Shown here piece by piece: positions 1 through 12,636 of a stretch of DNA of 64,000 nt. Position numbers and translations under genes: made by a program. Source of the DNA: Artocarpus heterophyllus. Lineage: Eukaryota; Streptophyta; Magnoliopsida; Rosales; Moraceae. Below the pieces are notes generated by a model that did no database searches, was not told where the DNA came from, and saw only the letters and a program-made list of their open reading frames with translations. The stretch is taken from assembly GCA_025403435.1 (NCBI GenBank), contig CM046348.1, positions 11,464,606 to 11,528,605 on the forward strand, in the 5' to 3' direction. Position 1 is the first letter of the stretch. Each line of letters begins with the position of its first letter.

Positions 1-1107
1 ATTATCTAAGAATATTTTGACCATTTTAGACAGGAGAAATAACATAAATCAAAGGAACAAAAAAAAAGTATTAAAAAAGTGATATACTATCTAATTAACT
101 CTGGTTCTTTACTTTGAGCCTTTAGATAAAAATTTTGATATTTTCATTTTCATTCTTTTTGGGTTATATTGATCTTATTTGAAGAGGAGAGAGGGGGAAA
201 AAATAAAAAAATAAAAAATAAAAAAATCTTGTGAAACGGAAGTAGTTTCAATAATGGCATTTTGGGTTTCGATTGTTGGGGTTTTAGTGGATTGGATAAA
301 TGAGTTGGTTGGTGGATTAGGTTAATGCCAACTCGTCTTTAAACTTCACCTCTTGGTTGTTGAGTGACTCGATTAATATTACTTTCATTTGTAGGTAGAG
401 TTAATATTAATACTTGTAGAATATGTGTTGTTATTATTTAACACTTTTATCTCTTACACATTTCACCATTTTTATAAACACACCAAATTTAATAAATTAG
501 CAGAGCCAAATCCATAACGACTCTTAAAATTTACCCCTTGTTTGGCATAGTGGTGGGAACCGTGTTTTTTATCACAAACTCAGTTATGAACAGTGTAAAG
601 CTCTCACATGCTACAGTAAATGTGGTTCTAACCAACTGTTCCTACTACCTTTCAAACACGACGCTAAACGCTTTCATGCGCATCACATGAGCTTGTTCAT
701 AGATGGTGACTGAAATTTCATATCACGAAGGAACGTGTCACATTACATGCGCGAGTGTGTTTTTGTCCAAAATTTAATACCTTCACCGATTCAAAAGTAA
801 TTTATAATGATTAGTTAAAATTATAAATAGAGTGTCAAAACTAAAAACTTTGGTGCAACTTAGCTCCAAAGATGCTTGTTTTACGATACTTGCTGCAAGT
901 TTTCTTACGGAAGTAAATTAGACATAGACACAAAATATCATGGTGAAATGGGACAATATATTAAAGAGAATAAAAATTAATTTAATATGCTGTGTATTTT
1001 ATAATTTTTATGAAGGTATTCTATGCATTTTTGGAGTTAGGGATCTTATTCTCAGAGTAAAAAATTCTTTGATCTTATTACCAAAAAAATAAAGGAGTGC
1101 TAAAATC

Positions 1108-1142
<35 letters not shown>

Positions 1143-4100
1143 TATTTTTTATGTTTTCAAAAATCTTTTTAAAATAATTGGTTTCTAGTTAATCAATTAG
1201 TGTAGTAAAATAAATATTTCATGTCTAAGAAAACATTCTCGGATATTAGAATGATGTTTTTAAACATCATATTGCCATTTTAATATTATAAAGCTTAGAC
1301 ACAAGATTCCAAAATTTGTTCCCTATAGTGAAATAGTAAAATAAATAAGTTTTTCAATCGCCGGCCACCGAATTGTTCTTTTAACTTGCAAGATTGGCTA
1401 GCGGATAGCAGCCTAAATAAAAAGTGCATATTTGGCAGATGTGTTGAAATTGTAGGGTGGCTTGAAAATGGTAAAAAGCATCTTGATTTGGGAACAAATC
1501 ATATGTCAAATAATAAAACTTGAAACAAATGGGCAAAATATTTACCATGCAAAATGCAAACCATCTTAAATCCAATCCTTTTAAGTTTGTCTTATGTTCA
1601 AAAGATGAGTTTAAATTTATTAGTTTGATCTGTGCTACAATACAAAATAAAAATATACTACAATATAAAGCTTTCGCATGTCAAACACTTCTCAATAAAC
1701 GATGCAACTTGCTTGTCCCTTTGTTGTTTTGCATAAAACTTTTTATCTTTTTACATTGGAACGTGAAATTATAGCAACAGAGAAAATTTGGAAAAAAATG
1801 TACCTAAAATATATTTTACTTTTTTACTGCCTTTTAAACACTTCTTTTAATGGGATCAATTACAAGCATTATTATGCTATATAGCAATATGGGACAAATC
1901 AATACCACATAGAAGTTAGGAGCAATGGAATTATTGCATCATAATGGACCCTCAATTATTATTTTATTCAATAATACTTGAATCGGGCAGGTATACATAA
2001 ATTAAACGACGGTGAGAAATCCATCAATTTTACAAGGTTTAAGAATAGACAACGATGTCTTACACTATTATCATAATAACTTAATAACTAGAAAGAATTT
2101 ATTCTTAGCCGTAGAAATTATTGCCTTTTCCGTGGATTATAATATTAGTATATTTATATTGATTAAATGTACAAAATTACAATTATGACAAGAAGAGGAG
2201 AGTAAATCTAATTAAACCACGTGTGGTTTTTGATATTCACGTCGTTTGTCTTGGTATGACCGAAACGACTCTGTGTCCTAACTCTGTTAGGACCACTTCT
2301 GTTATAGTATTTCATCTCATAAAATTTAAACAAATGATTTAAATCATAAAAAACGGTTCAAATCACTATCTTAAGTGGACGCTTCACTTCTCAATGAAAA
2401 ACTCAAGAACAAATTAAGTGCAAAAACAGAAACTGCAGAAGTGCAAGTTAGCTAGCCGGTATTTTATATTATATAAATAAATACAATTTAGAATTTGTTG
2501 TAAGGTAATAGCAGAGAAGTACTTTTATAAGAATTCCATGGAATGAACCATTTTGCATTCTTTCCTTAAAAAAATGTCATAGTTACATGTATAGTTTAAT
2601 AACGGTTATTCTATACTTCATTCATGCATTATCATATACTCTAGAGAGACTTTTGTCTTGTTTTGCAAGTTTGATCCTAACTATAATCTTGGTTATGAAC
2701 AGTGTAAAGTTCTTACATGCTAAAGTAATAATAAAAAAGTTGATATAGTGTAAAGCTTTTATATGCTACAGTAAAAATAATTCTAACCACTTTGCCAAAC
2801 ACTCTAAAACTTATCGGACGCTATTCCAATGAAATTGTCCTCTTTCTTTCTTTTTTTTTTTTAAATATATGTTTGGTCTTTTTTCCTTTTTTTTCTTAAA
2901 ATTTTATTTTTAAATGTATTTTATTTAGAATACTTTGTGCTTCTTATTTGTCATATCTCGGTCCATCTATTATTGAAAAAATCATTTTTTGAGTACATCT
3001 TGTTTAAATATATATTTTTTATCTATTATGCTCACAGTCAAATAATTTTTATCAAATGTACGTGCCCCATATTAAATGTTTTTTAAGTCCTTTAAACTTT
3101 TTTTTTCAAATGTATGGCCCTTGTAAATATTTTTTTTTGTTGCCGTACTTAACTAGTTATCAAATGTGGCATTCTTAAAATACAATTTCTTTCATCATTG
3201 CTCTATTGCAATAATTATTTCAAAATGTGCTCCGAACTTAAACTAAACATCTTTTTCCTTCTTTTTCCATCCCTTGAGAAATTTTCAATCTTATTTGTCC
3301 CAACCAAATTCTATATTTTTTAATATGCTCCACCTAATTATTTACACACATACATATTATTCGGTCAAAAAATATATTTTAATTGAATCGTATATTTTGG
3401 TCCATCTTTCTTCCTTTTTTTTCTTAAAAAAAACACTTTTCTTTTCTCTATTGAAATAACTTTTATCAAATATGTCCCAAACCTAATATCTTTCTTTGAG
3501 TCCTCTAAAACCCTTGTAAACATTTTTTCACTGCCACACTTAAAACATTTTTTTTCTTACATGTGTCGTACTTAAACAACTTTTTCTTGGAGTATTCTTA
3601 AATATTATATTCTCATATATACTCCCGAGTTATTTTCTCTAATCTGCCTCTACAAATAAATATATTTCCTCCGAAATGTGCTATATTTAAAGAAATTTTC
3701 TTACAATGTATGATCATTTAACATTATGATATTTGACTTTTTTTTCTTTTTCAAAAGTATCGTCCTCATTTATTAACTTCGCTTCCGTAATAATTTCACT
3801 TGCTCTTAAAGATTCATGAGTTTCAATGACTAACAAATGTACAAATTTATTTATAGATTACAATTAGAAGCAAGTGAAATTTTAGGGAAAAAATTGTGAT
3901 GACTAATCTTAACGTTTAGTGTTTTATTTTTATAAATTTGTTCTTTTATTAATTGGATACATTTTTTAGAGGACATTAATTGGATACATAGTTCTACTAA
4001 ACTCCAAAAGAATATAAATTAAAAATTTAATCCTTTAAAAACTCTATAACTTTATATTTATGCATTGGAAAAAAAATCAACGCATTTAACTCCGACTAGG

Positions 4101-4921
4101 TAATGTAGATAGGAGAAAAAAACAAGAAGTCGCATCGATGTCAAACACAAGATCTGGAAGGTAAGACCGATACGTTAAATTTGACGTCGTTCTTTCACAA
4201 AACAACGACTTATCGTTTTAAGCAGAACATTAAACAACATGAAGTTTAATCATCTGCACTAAAGAACATGTCCTTAAACTGAAACCAAGGTGACGTTCCT
4301 GAACAAACACAAACGGGATGTCCTTTCTAGTGGTAAAATATACTGATGTCGTTTTTTTTTTTTTTTTTCTTTAGAGCATAATCAACTTGTCGTTTAATCT
4401 TTTTTTAGTTGGCGGAAAAGTTATTTCAAGTTGTCGTCTAATCTTTTTTATTCAGAAAGATTGACGATTAACCCTAAACAGTACACAAAGGTGTTGTTTT
4501 CTTAACTATAAACAACACGTCATTCACGTATTTTTTGAAAAAAATGTAATGGTTTTTGGTTGACGTCGATCGAACTGTACAGTATTATGAAACAAGTCGT
4601 TTATTATTATTTTTTTTTGACACGTATCTTTTATTTGTTGCGCAGAATGGGACATTTTTCCCTTCCAAAAAAAAAAAAAAAAGAAAAACATGAGATATTG
4701 TTCTCCTTGCTTCCTAACCCAAAAAAAAAGAGAAAAAAAAAACATTTCATTTGGAGTTCATTTTCATCTTTCAATTTTCATGCAGTTGTCCTGGAAAAAT
4801 CTATCGTTGTTTTCTTGGATGATTTATATATCGTTTGTTAAATTCCATGTCGTTTAAGGTCATTATAGTGTCATGGGAATTCCATAGTATAGATCGTGCA
4901 TGCATATGAGTGCACATGCGT
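1..4921. other. AT-rich intergenic spacer, no gene recognised
   Basis: I see no credible gene here; the open frames are short, AT-rich and lack recognisable domains. A TTA microsatellite lies at 1108-1141. A shared motif (AACAGTGTAAAG followed by CATGCTA and CAGTAA or similar) occurs near 588-619 and again near 2698-2774, and looks like scraps of a small non-autonomous transposon. Between about 2940 and 3720 a T-rich stretch repeats loosely related phrases (CAAATGTG, CTTGTAAA, CTTAAAC), suggesting an old degenerate tandem repeat. Between about 4130 and 4530 several CGTCGTT/AACGAC-type motifs recur, as in subterminal regions of CACTA elements, but no ends are visible. Confidence 0.6.
1108..1141. 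repeat. TTA trinucleotide microsatellite
   Basis: About eleven uninterrupted TTA units in an AT-rich spacer; no functional context is visible. Confidence 0.95.
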
Positions 4922-5440
4922 GCTCCTATAGGCGGCAATAAGGCGGGCCAAGGCCGGGGAATCCTTTCCTGTTCCTCAAAGCCATCCATATACCAACCCT
5001 TATCCCCCCTTAAGAAAAGGGCGGAAACGGGATCGAAGAATTCTCATTGGGGGACCTCTCTAATACCCGCCCCAATTTTTGCAATAATATTCATCACCAA
5101 CGAAAATTTTGATAAATTCAAAAAAGAAAGCATAAGAGTTAGAGATTCATCTTAACTCGTATACGTGTTCAATGTTGTCACAAAACATACTTAATCTCAA
5201 CAATATATTTGTAGAGAATAATATTAATTAGAGTTAGGATTGATGCTAAACAGATGTTAAAAAATAATAATATATAGATTTTTTTTCCATAAATATGCAT
5301 ATCAGAGCGAGGGTGGGGTGGATAGTGTTTTCGTCGTCTCTGCGCAGACTTGGGATAAGACGTTTTCCCGTTTCCACCCGAAACTCCATTAACAATCCAG
5401 ATCCCTATCGTATTCGGTTGGGGGGGGGCAGATCTTCACC
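4922..5440. mobile_element. Possible hAT-like non-autonomous remnant
   Basis: This island of GC-rich words (GGCGGG, GGCCGGGG, GGGGTGG, CCCGCCCC, CCCGTTTCC) stands out from AT-rich flanks. It resembles the G/C-rich terminal and subterminal parts of plant hAT elements such as the one at 6261-8446. No clean terminal inverted repeats or target duplication could be defined and no coding capacity is seen. An old deleted element is the best guess, not a certainty. Confidence 0.3.
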
Positions 5441-6260
5441 AAAAAAAAAAAAAAAGAGTCAGTTTCATTGTATTGTCAAGTCTTCTTGACTTTGTTGTTT
5501 TGTTAATTGTTATTTTTAATGTGATTATAATGGGATAAACCTAAGCAACTTTAGCTAGATAGGTACTTGATAGTTATTGTTTTATATTACCACCACTTTT
5601 CTAAGCAACTTATCATGTCACCTTCTCAGCTAGATAACCTAGCCAGTGATTGATTAAAAAAAAAACGTTTATTCTTAATAAAAATGACAATCGCATATTT
5701 TAGTATTGATTCTTGGTTAAAGAGATATCAAATTTAGTTATAAATCTTTAATAAATTTGATGTTATAAAAGAATGATTAATTAATTATAAAAAAGAACAA
5801 CTTTAATAGTGGTATTGATAAAAATTTATATAAATAAGTTTAGTAAACATTGCTAGAAAAGGAATTAGTTATAGTTCTCAAATATATTAAAATAATTATG
5901 ATATATTTCTTAGTTATATTGAACAAAAATTCAATTATGATTACCTTATAATTAATATGTTTATCATGAAAAAAAAATATTGAAATCAACTATAAGTTAA
6001 ATTAACTTTTTTTCTGAAATTTTTATAGCATAAACTCAATCCCTGTGTGGTTCATATATAGATTTAAAATACAATCTAAAACTTCATGCTACAATGCTTT
6101 TCCTTACAAAATTTGATTCTCTATTCAAACCTACCAACCAAACATGTTATTAATTATTATACAATTAAAACACTAAATACCCATTTGAAATGCTCGATAT
6201 TAAAAAAATGATTGTATTTCATCACCAACCGATCTTTCATGCAACCCAAAAAATCTCAAA
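5441..6260. other. AT-rich spacer
   Basis: Very AT-rich sequence between two transposon remnants. I see no gene, structured repeat or splice-like arrangement in it. Confidence 0.6.
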
Positions 6261-8446
6261 TAGGCATGTCCATAGGGCGGGGCAGGCCGTTTGAACCGCA
6301 GCTAGTAGATTGCGGAACGACAAAGTGGTACATTAAACTTGTGGCAACAAGTAAAAAGATGCCCTAAGAATAAAGGAGACACAAGTGCCAGACAACTTGA
6401 AGAAAGGAGCCCTAAAATTTCTGGACTCAACTTTGATTTTGAATTGATAAGGAAGAAGATAGCGCATATGATAATTTTGCACGAGTATCAACTGAAGATG
6501 GTAGAACATGAAGGATTCATTGAGGCTTTTCAAGCTGCTTATCCCATGTTCAAATTGATGTCAAGGAATACAATTCGAAGTGATATTTTGAAGATCTATG
6601 AGAAGAAAAAGGTGAAGTCAATGAAGGTGATAGAAAAAAATGCAAGTAGGGTTGCCATCACTACAGATATGTGAACTTCAAATAACCAAAAAAGAAGGCA
6701 CATGACTATGACAGCTCATTATATCGATGACTCTTCGGTTTTGCGACGCAGATCTTAAGTTTTAAGTATGTGCCATCGCCATATGATGCCTCATCGCTAA
6801 GTAAGGTATTGGTTGATTGCTTGATAGATTGGAATATGGATCAAAAACTGTTTACATTGACAGTGGACAATTGCACTGCAAATAATGCTATGATCTCGCA
6901 TGTGAAGGAGAAGATGTCTGCCGATTCACTACTATTGGATTGGAAGCTATACCATATGAGTTGTTGTGCTTACATCTTGAATCTGGTTATGAAGGATGGC
7001 TTAGCTGTACTTAAAGACGGAACTGAGAATATCGGTAAAAGTGTTTCATATTGGTCTACGACACCAAAAAGAATGGAAAATTTTGAGTAGGTTGCTCAAC
7101 AGATGAAGATACAAAGTACAAAAAAGATTGCTCTAGATTGTCTGACCAGATGGAACTCAACATACATGATGCTTAGTGTTGCATTGATATACAAAGGTTG
7201 TTTTGCCCGTCTAAAGCTTCGCGATTCTCGTTACAAGTCTTTACCTTCTGAGGATGATTGGACATTGGCAGCAGATTTGTGTGAGAAGTTGTGTTTGTTT
7301 TATCAAGTGACTGAGTTGTTTTCTGGAACCAAGTACCCCCCAGCTAATCTAATTTTCTTAAAGATTTGTGACATAAAAGTGAATCGACAATGGATGGATT
7401 AAGAAGGCCCTTATGTGAGGAACATGGCAAATACAATGATGGAGAAATTTCACAAATATTGGATAGAAGTTCATGGAGTAATGGCCTTGCCAACTATTTT
7501 AGATCCAAGGAGCAAGCTTAAATTGATTATTTGTTTCCTCGGTTGTGCAGAGACGAGGCTTCTCAAAACATAAGTAGCATAATTCGTCAGATTTGTTATG
7601 ATTTGGTGAAAGAGTACCAAGCTAATTCAGGTCATCTAGGTAGACAAAGTCATTACCATTATAGTGCAGCCACCTCTTCATCAGATCTTTCTTGTGTGGC
7701 TTATGTTGATTCCATGGCAGATTATGATATGTATGTTAACATTACCTCGAAGAGTCAACAAAATAAATCTGAGCTAGATATGTGTTTGGAGGAGGCTGTC
7801 TTACCAAGAGAGCCTATCTTTGATATTTTGAATTTTTGGAAGGCATCTGCGATCAAATATTTTATTTTTTTTTAAGTATTGAAGTAACTTTTTTAGACTA
7901 ACATAAGTAGATTTTATATTCAGTTTAAAAGTTTTCTAATTGCAGCCTCTCAAATTGGCAATTTGCTGAGTTCATTGTGCTATTCTTTTACACTAACCGA
8001 AGCAGCGGAAGCAGAATATCTGCTCTCTCTTTATGTATTTGACTGCTACTCTATTGACTTAGAGTTTTTAGTGGTGGGATGACTTTTTGGTGAGACCTAT
8101 GTTTTATGCAATTCCTTTCTTGGCTTTAAGGGACTAAATTAAGTCATATGCATAGCAAGTTGAAGAATAAGAAAGTGTAAGCCAGAATAGGCCAAGTAAA
8201 TGGGGCGGGTACAACAGAATAGGCCAACTTGATGAAGCATTAAAAAAAAAATTTCTTTCAGTTTTGGATCCTTATTTAAAAAAAAAAAAATACAGGTCGT
8301 GGGACAGGACGGTACTCCAACGACCCGCCAGATTTCGACCCGTCCTATCTATTAAATGGGGTGGGTAAACACGGTGCAGATCATAATGCAGTGGTGGGAT
8401 GGGTCGGGAAAAAACCCGCCCCAACCCAACCCGTTGACATCCCTAG
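6261..8446 (+). mobile_element. Decayed hAT-superfamily DNA transposon
   Basis: The left end begins TAGGCATGTCCATAGGGCGG. The right end, read on the minus strand, begins CTAGGGATGTCAACGGG and runs into GGTTGGGGCGGG. The two are imperfect inverted repeats of the kind found on plant hAT elements of the Ac/RICESLEEPER group. GC-rich subterminal repeats (GGGCGGGT, GACCCGCC) lie inside the right end at about 8200-8420. The element encloses a broken hAT transposase. No 8-bp target duplication is preserved, so the exact ends may be off by a few bases. It is a dead copy. Confidence 0.75.
6339..7875 (+). pseudogene. hAT transposase (RICESLEEPER-like), broken
   Basis: In three forward frames the sequence still reads as a plant hAT transposase, the nuclease that cuts and moves these elements. 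The pieces are: an N-terminal region with TTDM followed by a premature TGA at 6672-6674 where a Trp codon is usual; a frameshift near 6746; a core with TVDNCTANNAM and LDCLTRWNSTYMML (about 6870-7170), interrupted by TAG at 7088-7090 and a stop at 7400-7402; another frameshift near 7520; and the start of the C-terminal hAT dimerisation domain (ELDMCLEEAVLP, FDILNFWK), which ends early. The BED zinc finger expected at the N-terminus is missing. It cannot make an active enzyme. Confidence 0.8.
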
Positions 8447-8737
8447 TTATACATTATTATATTATGATCTTTATTGCCGATTTTAGAATTTTAATTTAAT
8501 AAAAAATATGTGAAAGTAATGGCGTTGGATTAGTTTCTACCGGTAGCTAGTGGTAGAGGTTAAATCGTATAGCTTTATTGTCCCCACGATCATTTCATTA
8601 AAGCTAAATTCGATTGTCCTAACTTATCCATGAACAGAATATTGCTCATCCAAACACCTTGTTGATCCGCGACTCAACAAACCATTTCAAAGATTAACGA
8701 TACCAAGGATGACGGTGGCCAAGCGAAAACGGTTGCA
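8447..8737. other. Short spacer between hAT and gag remnant
   Basis: About 290 bases with no recognisable gene. It may contain the leader of the following gag remnant, but no LTR or primer binding site is visible. Confidence 0.5.
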
Positions 8738-9772
8738 ATGGGATCGTCGAGTGCGGATGTGACTTCCCCGCACTACTTACATCCCTCAGACAATCCGGGG
8801 CAAATATTTGTAAGTGATCTCCTCAATGAAACAAACTACGGTGCATGGGTGGATGATATGAGCAACGCACTGTGGGCTAAGAACAAAATCGGGTTCGTCG
8901 ATGGAACGATTCCGAAGCCGGAAGACAGGTCACCCGATACGATGAGTTGGATGCATTGCAATGCTATGGTAAAAGGATCGCTGAAAAGCGCCATCAGCAA
9001 GGAGGTTAGAGGAAGCGTCGCACATGCAAAAACGGCAGGGGAGATTTGGGCAGATCTGGAAGACAGATTTGGTCAAGTTAGTGCACCAAGAACATATCAA
9101 GTTCGGCGGGCGATTTCACTCTTACATCAAGAAAAGATGTCGGTGGCAACGTATTACAACAAACTTAAGGGCCTCTAGGATGAGATGCAATCTCTTTCAC
9201 CCATCTCATGGTGCACTTGTAAAGGATGTACATGCGGGGCCTGCAAACAGTTTGTCGCCATAAGGGAGAAAGAAAAGCTGTACGACTTCTTAATGGGGCT
9301 GGATGAAGTTTTTAGCGCTGTTAAGACACAAATTCTTAGCATTAAACCCATGCCAAGCCTTGGGAATGCTTATCACCTGGTGGTGGTGGAGGATGAGCAA
9401 CAAAAACAAGTGTTTACGGCAAGAAGGCCAACCGTGGAGGCTGCTGCTTTTCAACTCCAGAGGCAACTGGGTGACGAAGGAAGAGGTCAACGACGCACCG
9501 GAGGAAAAGACAGACCAAGATTTGGCCATTGTAGAAAAGTTGGTCACAGCGAGGATCAATGCTTTGAGATCATTGGGTATCCCCCGGGATGGCGGAGAGG
9601 TCCCAGAGAGAAAGGCATAACTAGAGAAGACAGAGGAACGACAGGAGGTCAACCAAAGGCGGCGCAAGTTTCAAGTGACACAGTGACACTGCTGGGGCAC
9701 ACGCAATCGCAATATGCTCAGCTATTGAAGTTTTTAGGCAAGGAAACAGAGACACCATCCGAACTCGTTTAA
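8738..9772 (+). pseudogene. Ty1/copia gag-only remnant (RE1-like), one nonsense codon
   Basis: One forward frame of about 345 codons begins ATGGGATCG and is broken only by TAG at 9176-9178. It reads as a copia Gag of the plant RE1/UBN2 type: N-terminal LLNETNYGAWVDDM and WADLEDRF, then YDFLMGLDEVFSAVKTQIL, then a CCHC zinc knuckle region. The knuckle is damaged: the first Cys is Phe (FGHCRKVGHSEDQC), explicable by one G-to-T change. The trailing CFEIIGYPPGW is a typical copia Gag signature. No protease, integrase or reverse transcriptase follows, and no LTRs are visible. Gag normally packages element RNA. This is either a truncated insertion or, less likely, a retained gag-derived gene. Confidence 0.75.
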
Positions 9773-10093
9773 TAAAAAGCATATAAAGGTTAATTAAATA
9801 TTATTTTAATTTTTTAACGAATAATGTGATTGGTATACTAAAATTGGACAAAAATTTGGGATCGAGAATATACTATTACCTAGTAGCACTGAAAGATTGC
9901 TGCAATGCTTATGTATATACTTTTTATTTTTATTTTTTGAAAAAAAAATAGTATTTCTACTTATAGTTGACTTGGGCTATAAATGAATATGTTATTTTAG
10001 GGGATTTTAACCTAATGTTATTGTAGGAAAAGACAATAATAAAAATATATAGATTATAATTTGAAGGACAAATTTATGTGCATATAGAATATC
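9773..10093. other. AT-rich spacer ending in ATATC target site
   Basis: Nothing gene-like is seen. The last five bases, 10089-10093 (ATATC), are the left target-site duplication of the gypsy element; the right copy is at 28820-28824. Confidence 0.7.
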
Positions 10094-12255
10094 TGTAACG
10101 CCCCGAAATTTATTTAGTGTTAATGTAATATAAATGATGAATTAGTGTGCCATAATTAACGTTTTAACATTAATTAGATTATTTGGTTGGATTTTGAATT
10201 TTTGGTTGTTTTGTTAATTTGATGAATCCAAATGATTACTTATTGTTCTAAAATGATGTTTTGAGTTTTAAAACACAACAATTTGTAAAATGTTAAAAAT
10301 ACTCCGTTTTACAAAACCGTGGGCGACAGATGGTTTTCGCACAGTAAAACCACCCACCGATTTTCTCTATGTATTTCCTTTCTCTCCCTCTCTCTCCTCA
10401 CTATCACGACTCTCTCTCTCTTCCTCTTGATCTCTCTCGGCAGCCTCTTTCTCTCTCTACATCTCTCTCAAATTTTTAAAACCCCATTTCGAATTCAAGC
10501 TTCGGGTTAGCAAGGAGGAAGCTCGGGGACGTGATTTAGCAACCGAGAACGCGGATTGAAGCTTCGATTCGATGTTAGATTTGAAATTTCTAAACTTTTT
10601 ACAAAATTTACAATTTTGTGCATTTTTGAAATCTAGGTTTGTTTAAGCCTAGAAAACCTTGGATTTGAGTTAAATGAACTTAGAACACCTAGAATCTAAG
10701 CTTAGATTGAAGAAAAACAGATTGGATTCAAGATTTTTCATTTTTCCTCAATTTTTCCTATTTTTGGATTTTTAAGATTTTTGTGTTTGAATTTTGTTTA
10801 AATGAGTTTTAAAGTGTCTCAATATGTTTTTCTATTATCTATGAATGTTTTCTATGCCTGGGATTTGAGAAAACCAGGTTAGAATCAAGATTTGGGTTTT
10901 AGGGAAATCGAAACCCGTGGCTGGAATTTCTGGGTTTTTCCAGTTCGGCCCGAACTGCGTGTTCGGTAGGCCGAAACAGGGATCGGTAGGCCGGTGTTCT
11001 TCCGTCCAGCAGGCCGAACCTGAGGAAGTGACCGGCCGACCGGACCTGGCTTCCGGCAGGCCAAACTGTGCAGTTCGGTCGGCCGAAGCAGGGAGTCCGA
11101 CAGGCCGACCGAGACATGGAAAATTTTGTGATTTTTCACCGTTTTCACTGTTTTAAACCTTGATTTAAATCCCAACCTTATAGAATGATTTTAAAGGTAC
11201 AAATGGCACACTAGGACATCATGAAATGGTTTAGTAACATAGAATGTCTCGAACTAGATATTGATCGACTTAGTTTGTATCTAGGATCGTTCGTGGTTCC
11301 GCGGAGCTAACGTATAGCGGACCGGGATTACGGTGTGGGGCACCAGCACGAGTATTGAGGTAGGACTTCTATCCTATTTCTTTGGTAGCCTGGTTTTGAA
11401 ATGATTTGGCTTTAAAAATGATTTCTATCAAAATGTTTTCAACGGTTGTTTGAAAATGGATTTATCGGTTATATTTTAATATACCGTGATCTGAAATGAA
11501 TTTCATAATGAATGTAATTGACAACACTCGGTAATTGGGTTTTGAATGATAATGATAATAAACACATAGGCATGATGCCATATCAAGATCGGGTCGTGTA
11601 GCGATCGACCTTGGGGGTAGGTCCCGAAACTCAGCTGGGCCACTACGGTGGTGATATCATGGTTTGCCTAGGAAAAGAAAAAAATGATATTTATGATTGT
11701 GCGAGTAGACTGTTCTGGGTCAGAACGGTTCTGCTCAAATTATCAATTTATTTATTTACTTATTTAAGGTTTCTTTTGAGTACTCCTAACCATGAATTGT
11801 TTCTTTAAATTAAATTATTTTATAAAACATAGTCCTACTGAGCCTTTCGCTCACGTTTTATCTGTTTTAAATTTCCCCCTCTAGGTGGTTTTCCATTTAG
11901 GTTTGGAGAGGATTCTTCAGACCGAACTCAGGAGCAATAGAAGGATTGATTTATATTTTGTATTATTTAATCAAGGCATGTAAGAGTTAACTTTATTTGT
12001 ACTTGGACTGTAATTGTATTCATGATATTGTCAGAACCATGTGTGTGCACAAGTTGTGGGTTGTGGAACCCATACTCGCGGTCCTTTATTAATATTTATT
12101 ATTTGCTTAATATTTATAAATTCTTTTATAAAATGTGGTTGAAATCTTCTTACTTCTCACTTAATTTGATTCTCAAACCGTTGGTTTTAATTAAATTCTC
12201 TTTTAATTAATCTAAATAATTTGCCATGTCACCTCCCGTACTCCGGGGCATGACA
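10094..12255 (+). repeat. 5' LTR of gypsy element (2162 bp)
   Basis: It matches the 3' LTR at 26694-28819 and the solo LTR at 60744-62857. It contains a CT-rich tract (about 10370-10470, reminiscent of plant promoter Y patches), a cluster of CpG-rich inverted repeats (10941-11118), and a conserved segment around GTTCGTGGTTCCGCGGAGC near 11289. Open frames across the inverted-repeat cluster are by-products of its GC content. It should supply promoter and polyadenylation functions, but I could not place the transcription start with confidence. Confidence 0.95.
10941..11118. repeat. CpG-rich inverted-repeat array in gypsy 5' LTR
   Basis: Several imperfect copies of a short dyad, consensus about TTCGGC-AG-GCCGAA, such as GTTCGGTAGGCCGAAAC and GTTCGGTCGGCCGAAG. 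The copies are separated by roughly 5-20 bases in an otherwise AT-rich LTR. The 3' LTR array is shorter (27546-27681). The same motif is found in the unrelated copia element (14074-14155, 15173-15363). Function unknown; dense CpG/CHG sites make it an obvious methylation target, and the dyads could form hairpins in RNA. Confidence 0.9.
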
Positions 12256-12258
12256 GAA

Positions 12259-12270
12259 TGGTATCAGAGC
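12259..12270 (+). other. Primer binding site of gypsy element
   Basis: TGGTATCAGAGC lies three bases after the 5' LTR. It is complementary to the 3' end of plant initiator tRNA-Met and primes minus-strand DNA synthesis. Confidence 0.95.
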
Positions 12271-12358
12271 TAGGCTATGAACCTTGGGAATTATGCACAC
12301 ATAGGTTTGACAATGAAATACCTCTGATAGTCTAAATTTTATTTTCAAAAGTGAGAAA

Positions 12359-12636
12359 ATGGCACCTAGACGTCGTTCGACTGTTGACGCCGAGTTCGGA
12401 AATGATGAGAGCATGATGAGGTCTATGTTTGCGGCTTTTCGGCAGATGGCAGCCAGGGCTAGACCAGGAGATTTTGATGTTGGTAGTCGGCATGCGTATT
12501 TTAAGGAATTCTTACGGGCGTCTATTTCGACTTTTGATGGCAATGGGGATCCGCAGTTAGCAGAGTATTGGTTGGATTCGATCTTGAAGCATTTGGATAC
12601 TCTTGGTGTGCCTGAGGAGTATCGTGTGGAGTTTGC
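12359..12636 (+). pseudogene. gypsy gag, N-terminal part, cut by copia insertion
   Basis: An ATG about 100 bases after the LTR opens a Gag frame (MAPRRRSTVDAEF..., with STFDGNGDPQLAEYWLDSI, a typical Ty3 Gag motif). The frame runs straight into the nested copia LTR at 12637, after the target site TTTGC (12632-12636). The frame resumes in phase at 22338, so the gene was intact at this point before the insertion. Gag forms the particle that carries element RNA. Confidence 0.9.

Noticed and set aside
10885..11175. Pro/Arg/Gly-rich open frames on both strands over the LTR GC island (also at 15018-15380, 27488-27737, 61487-61789)
   Set aside because: They follow the CpG-rich dyad repeats, which lack stop codons in several frames. 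They are repeated in each LTR copy and have no start context or domain.
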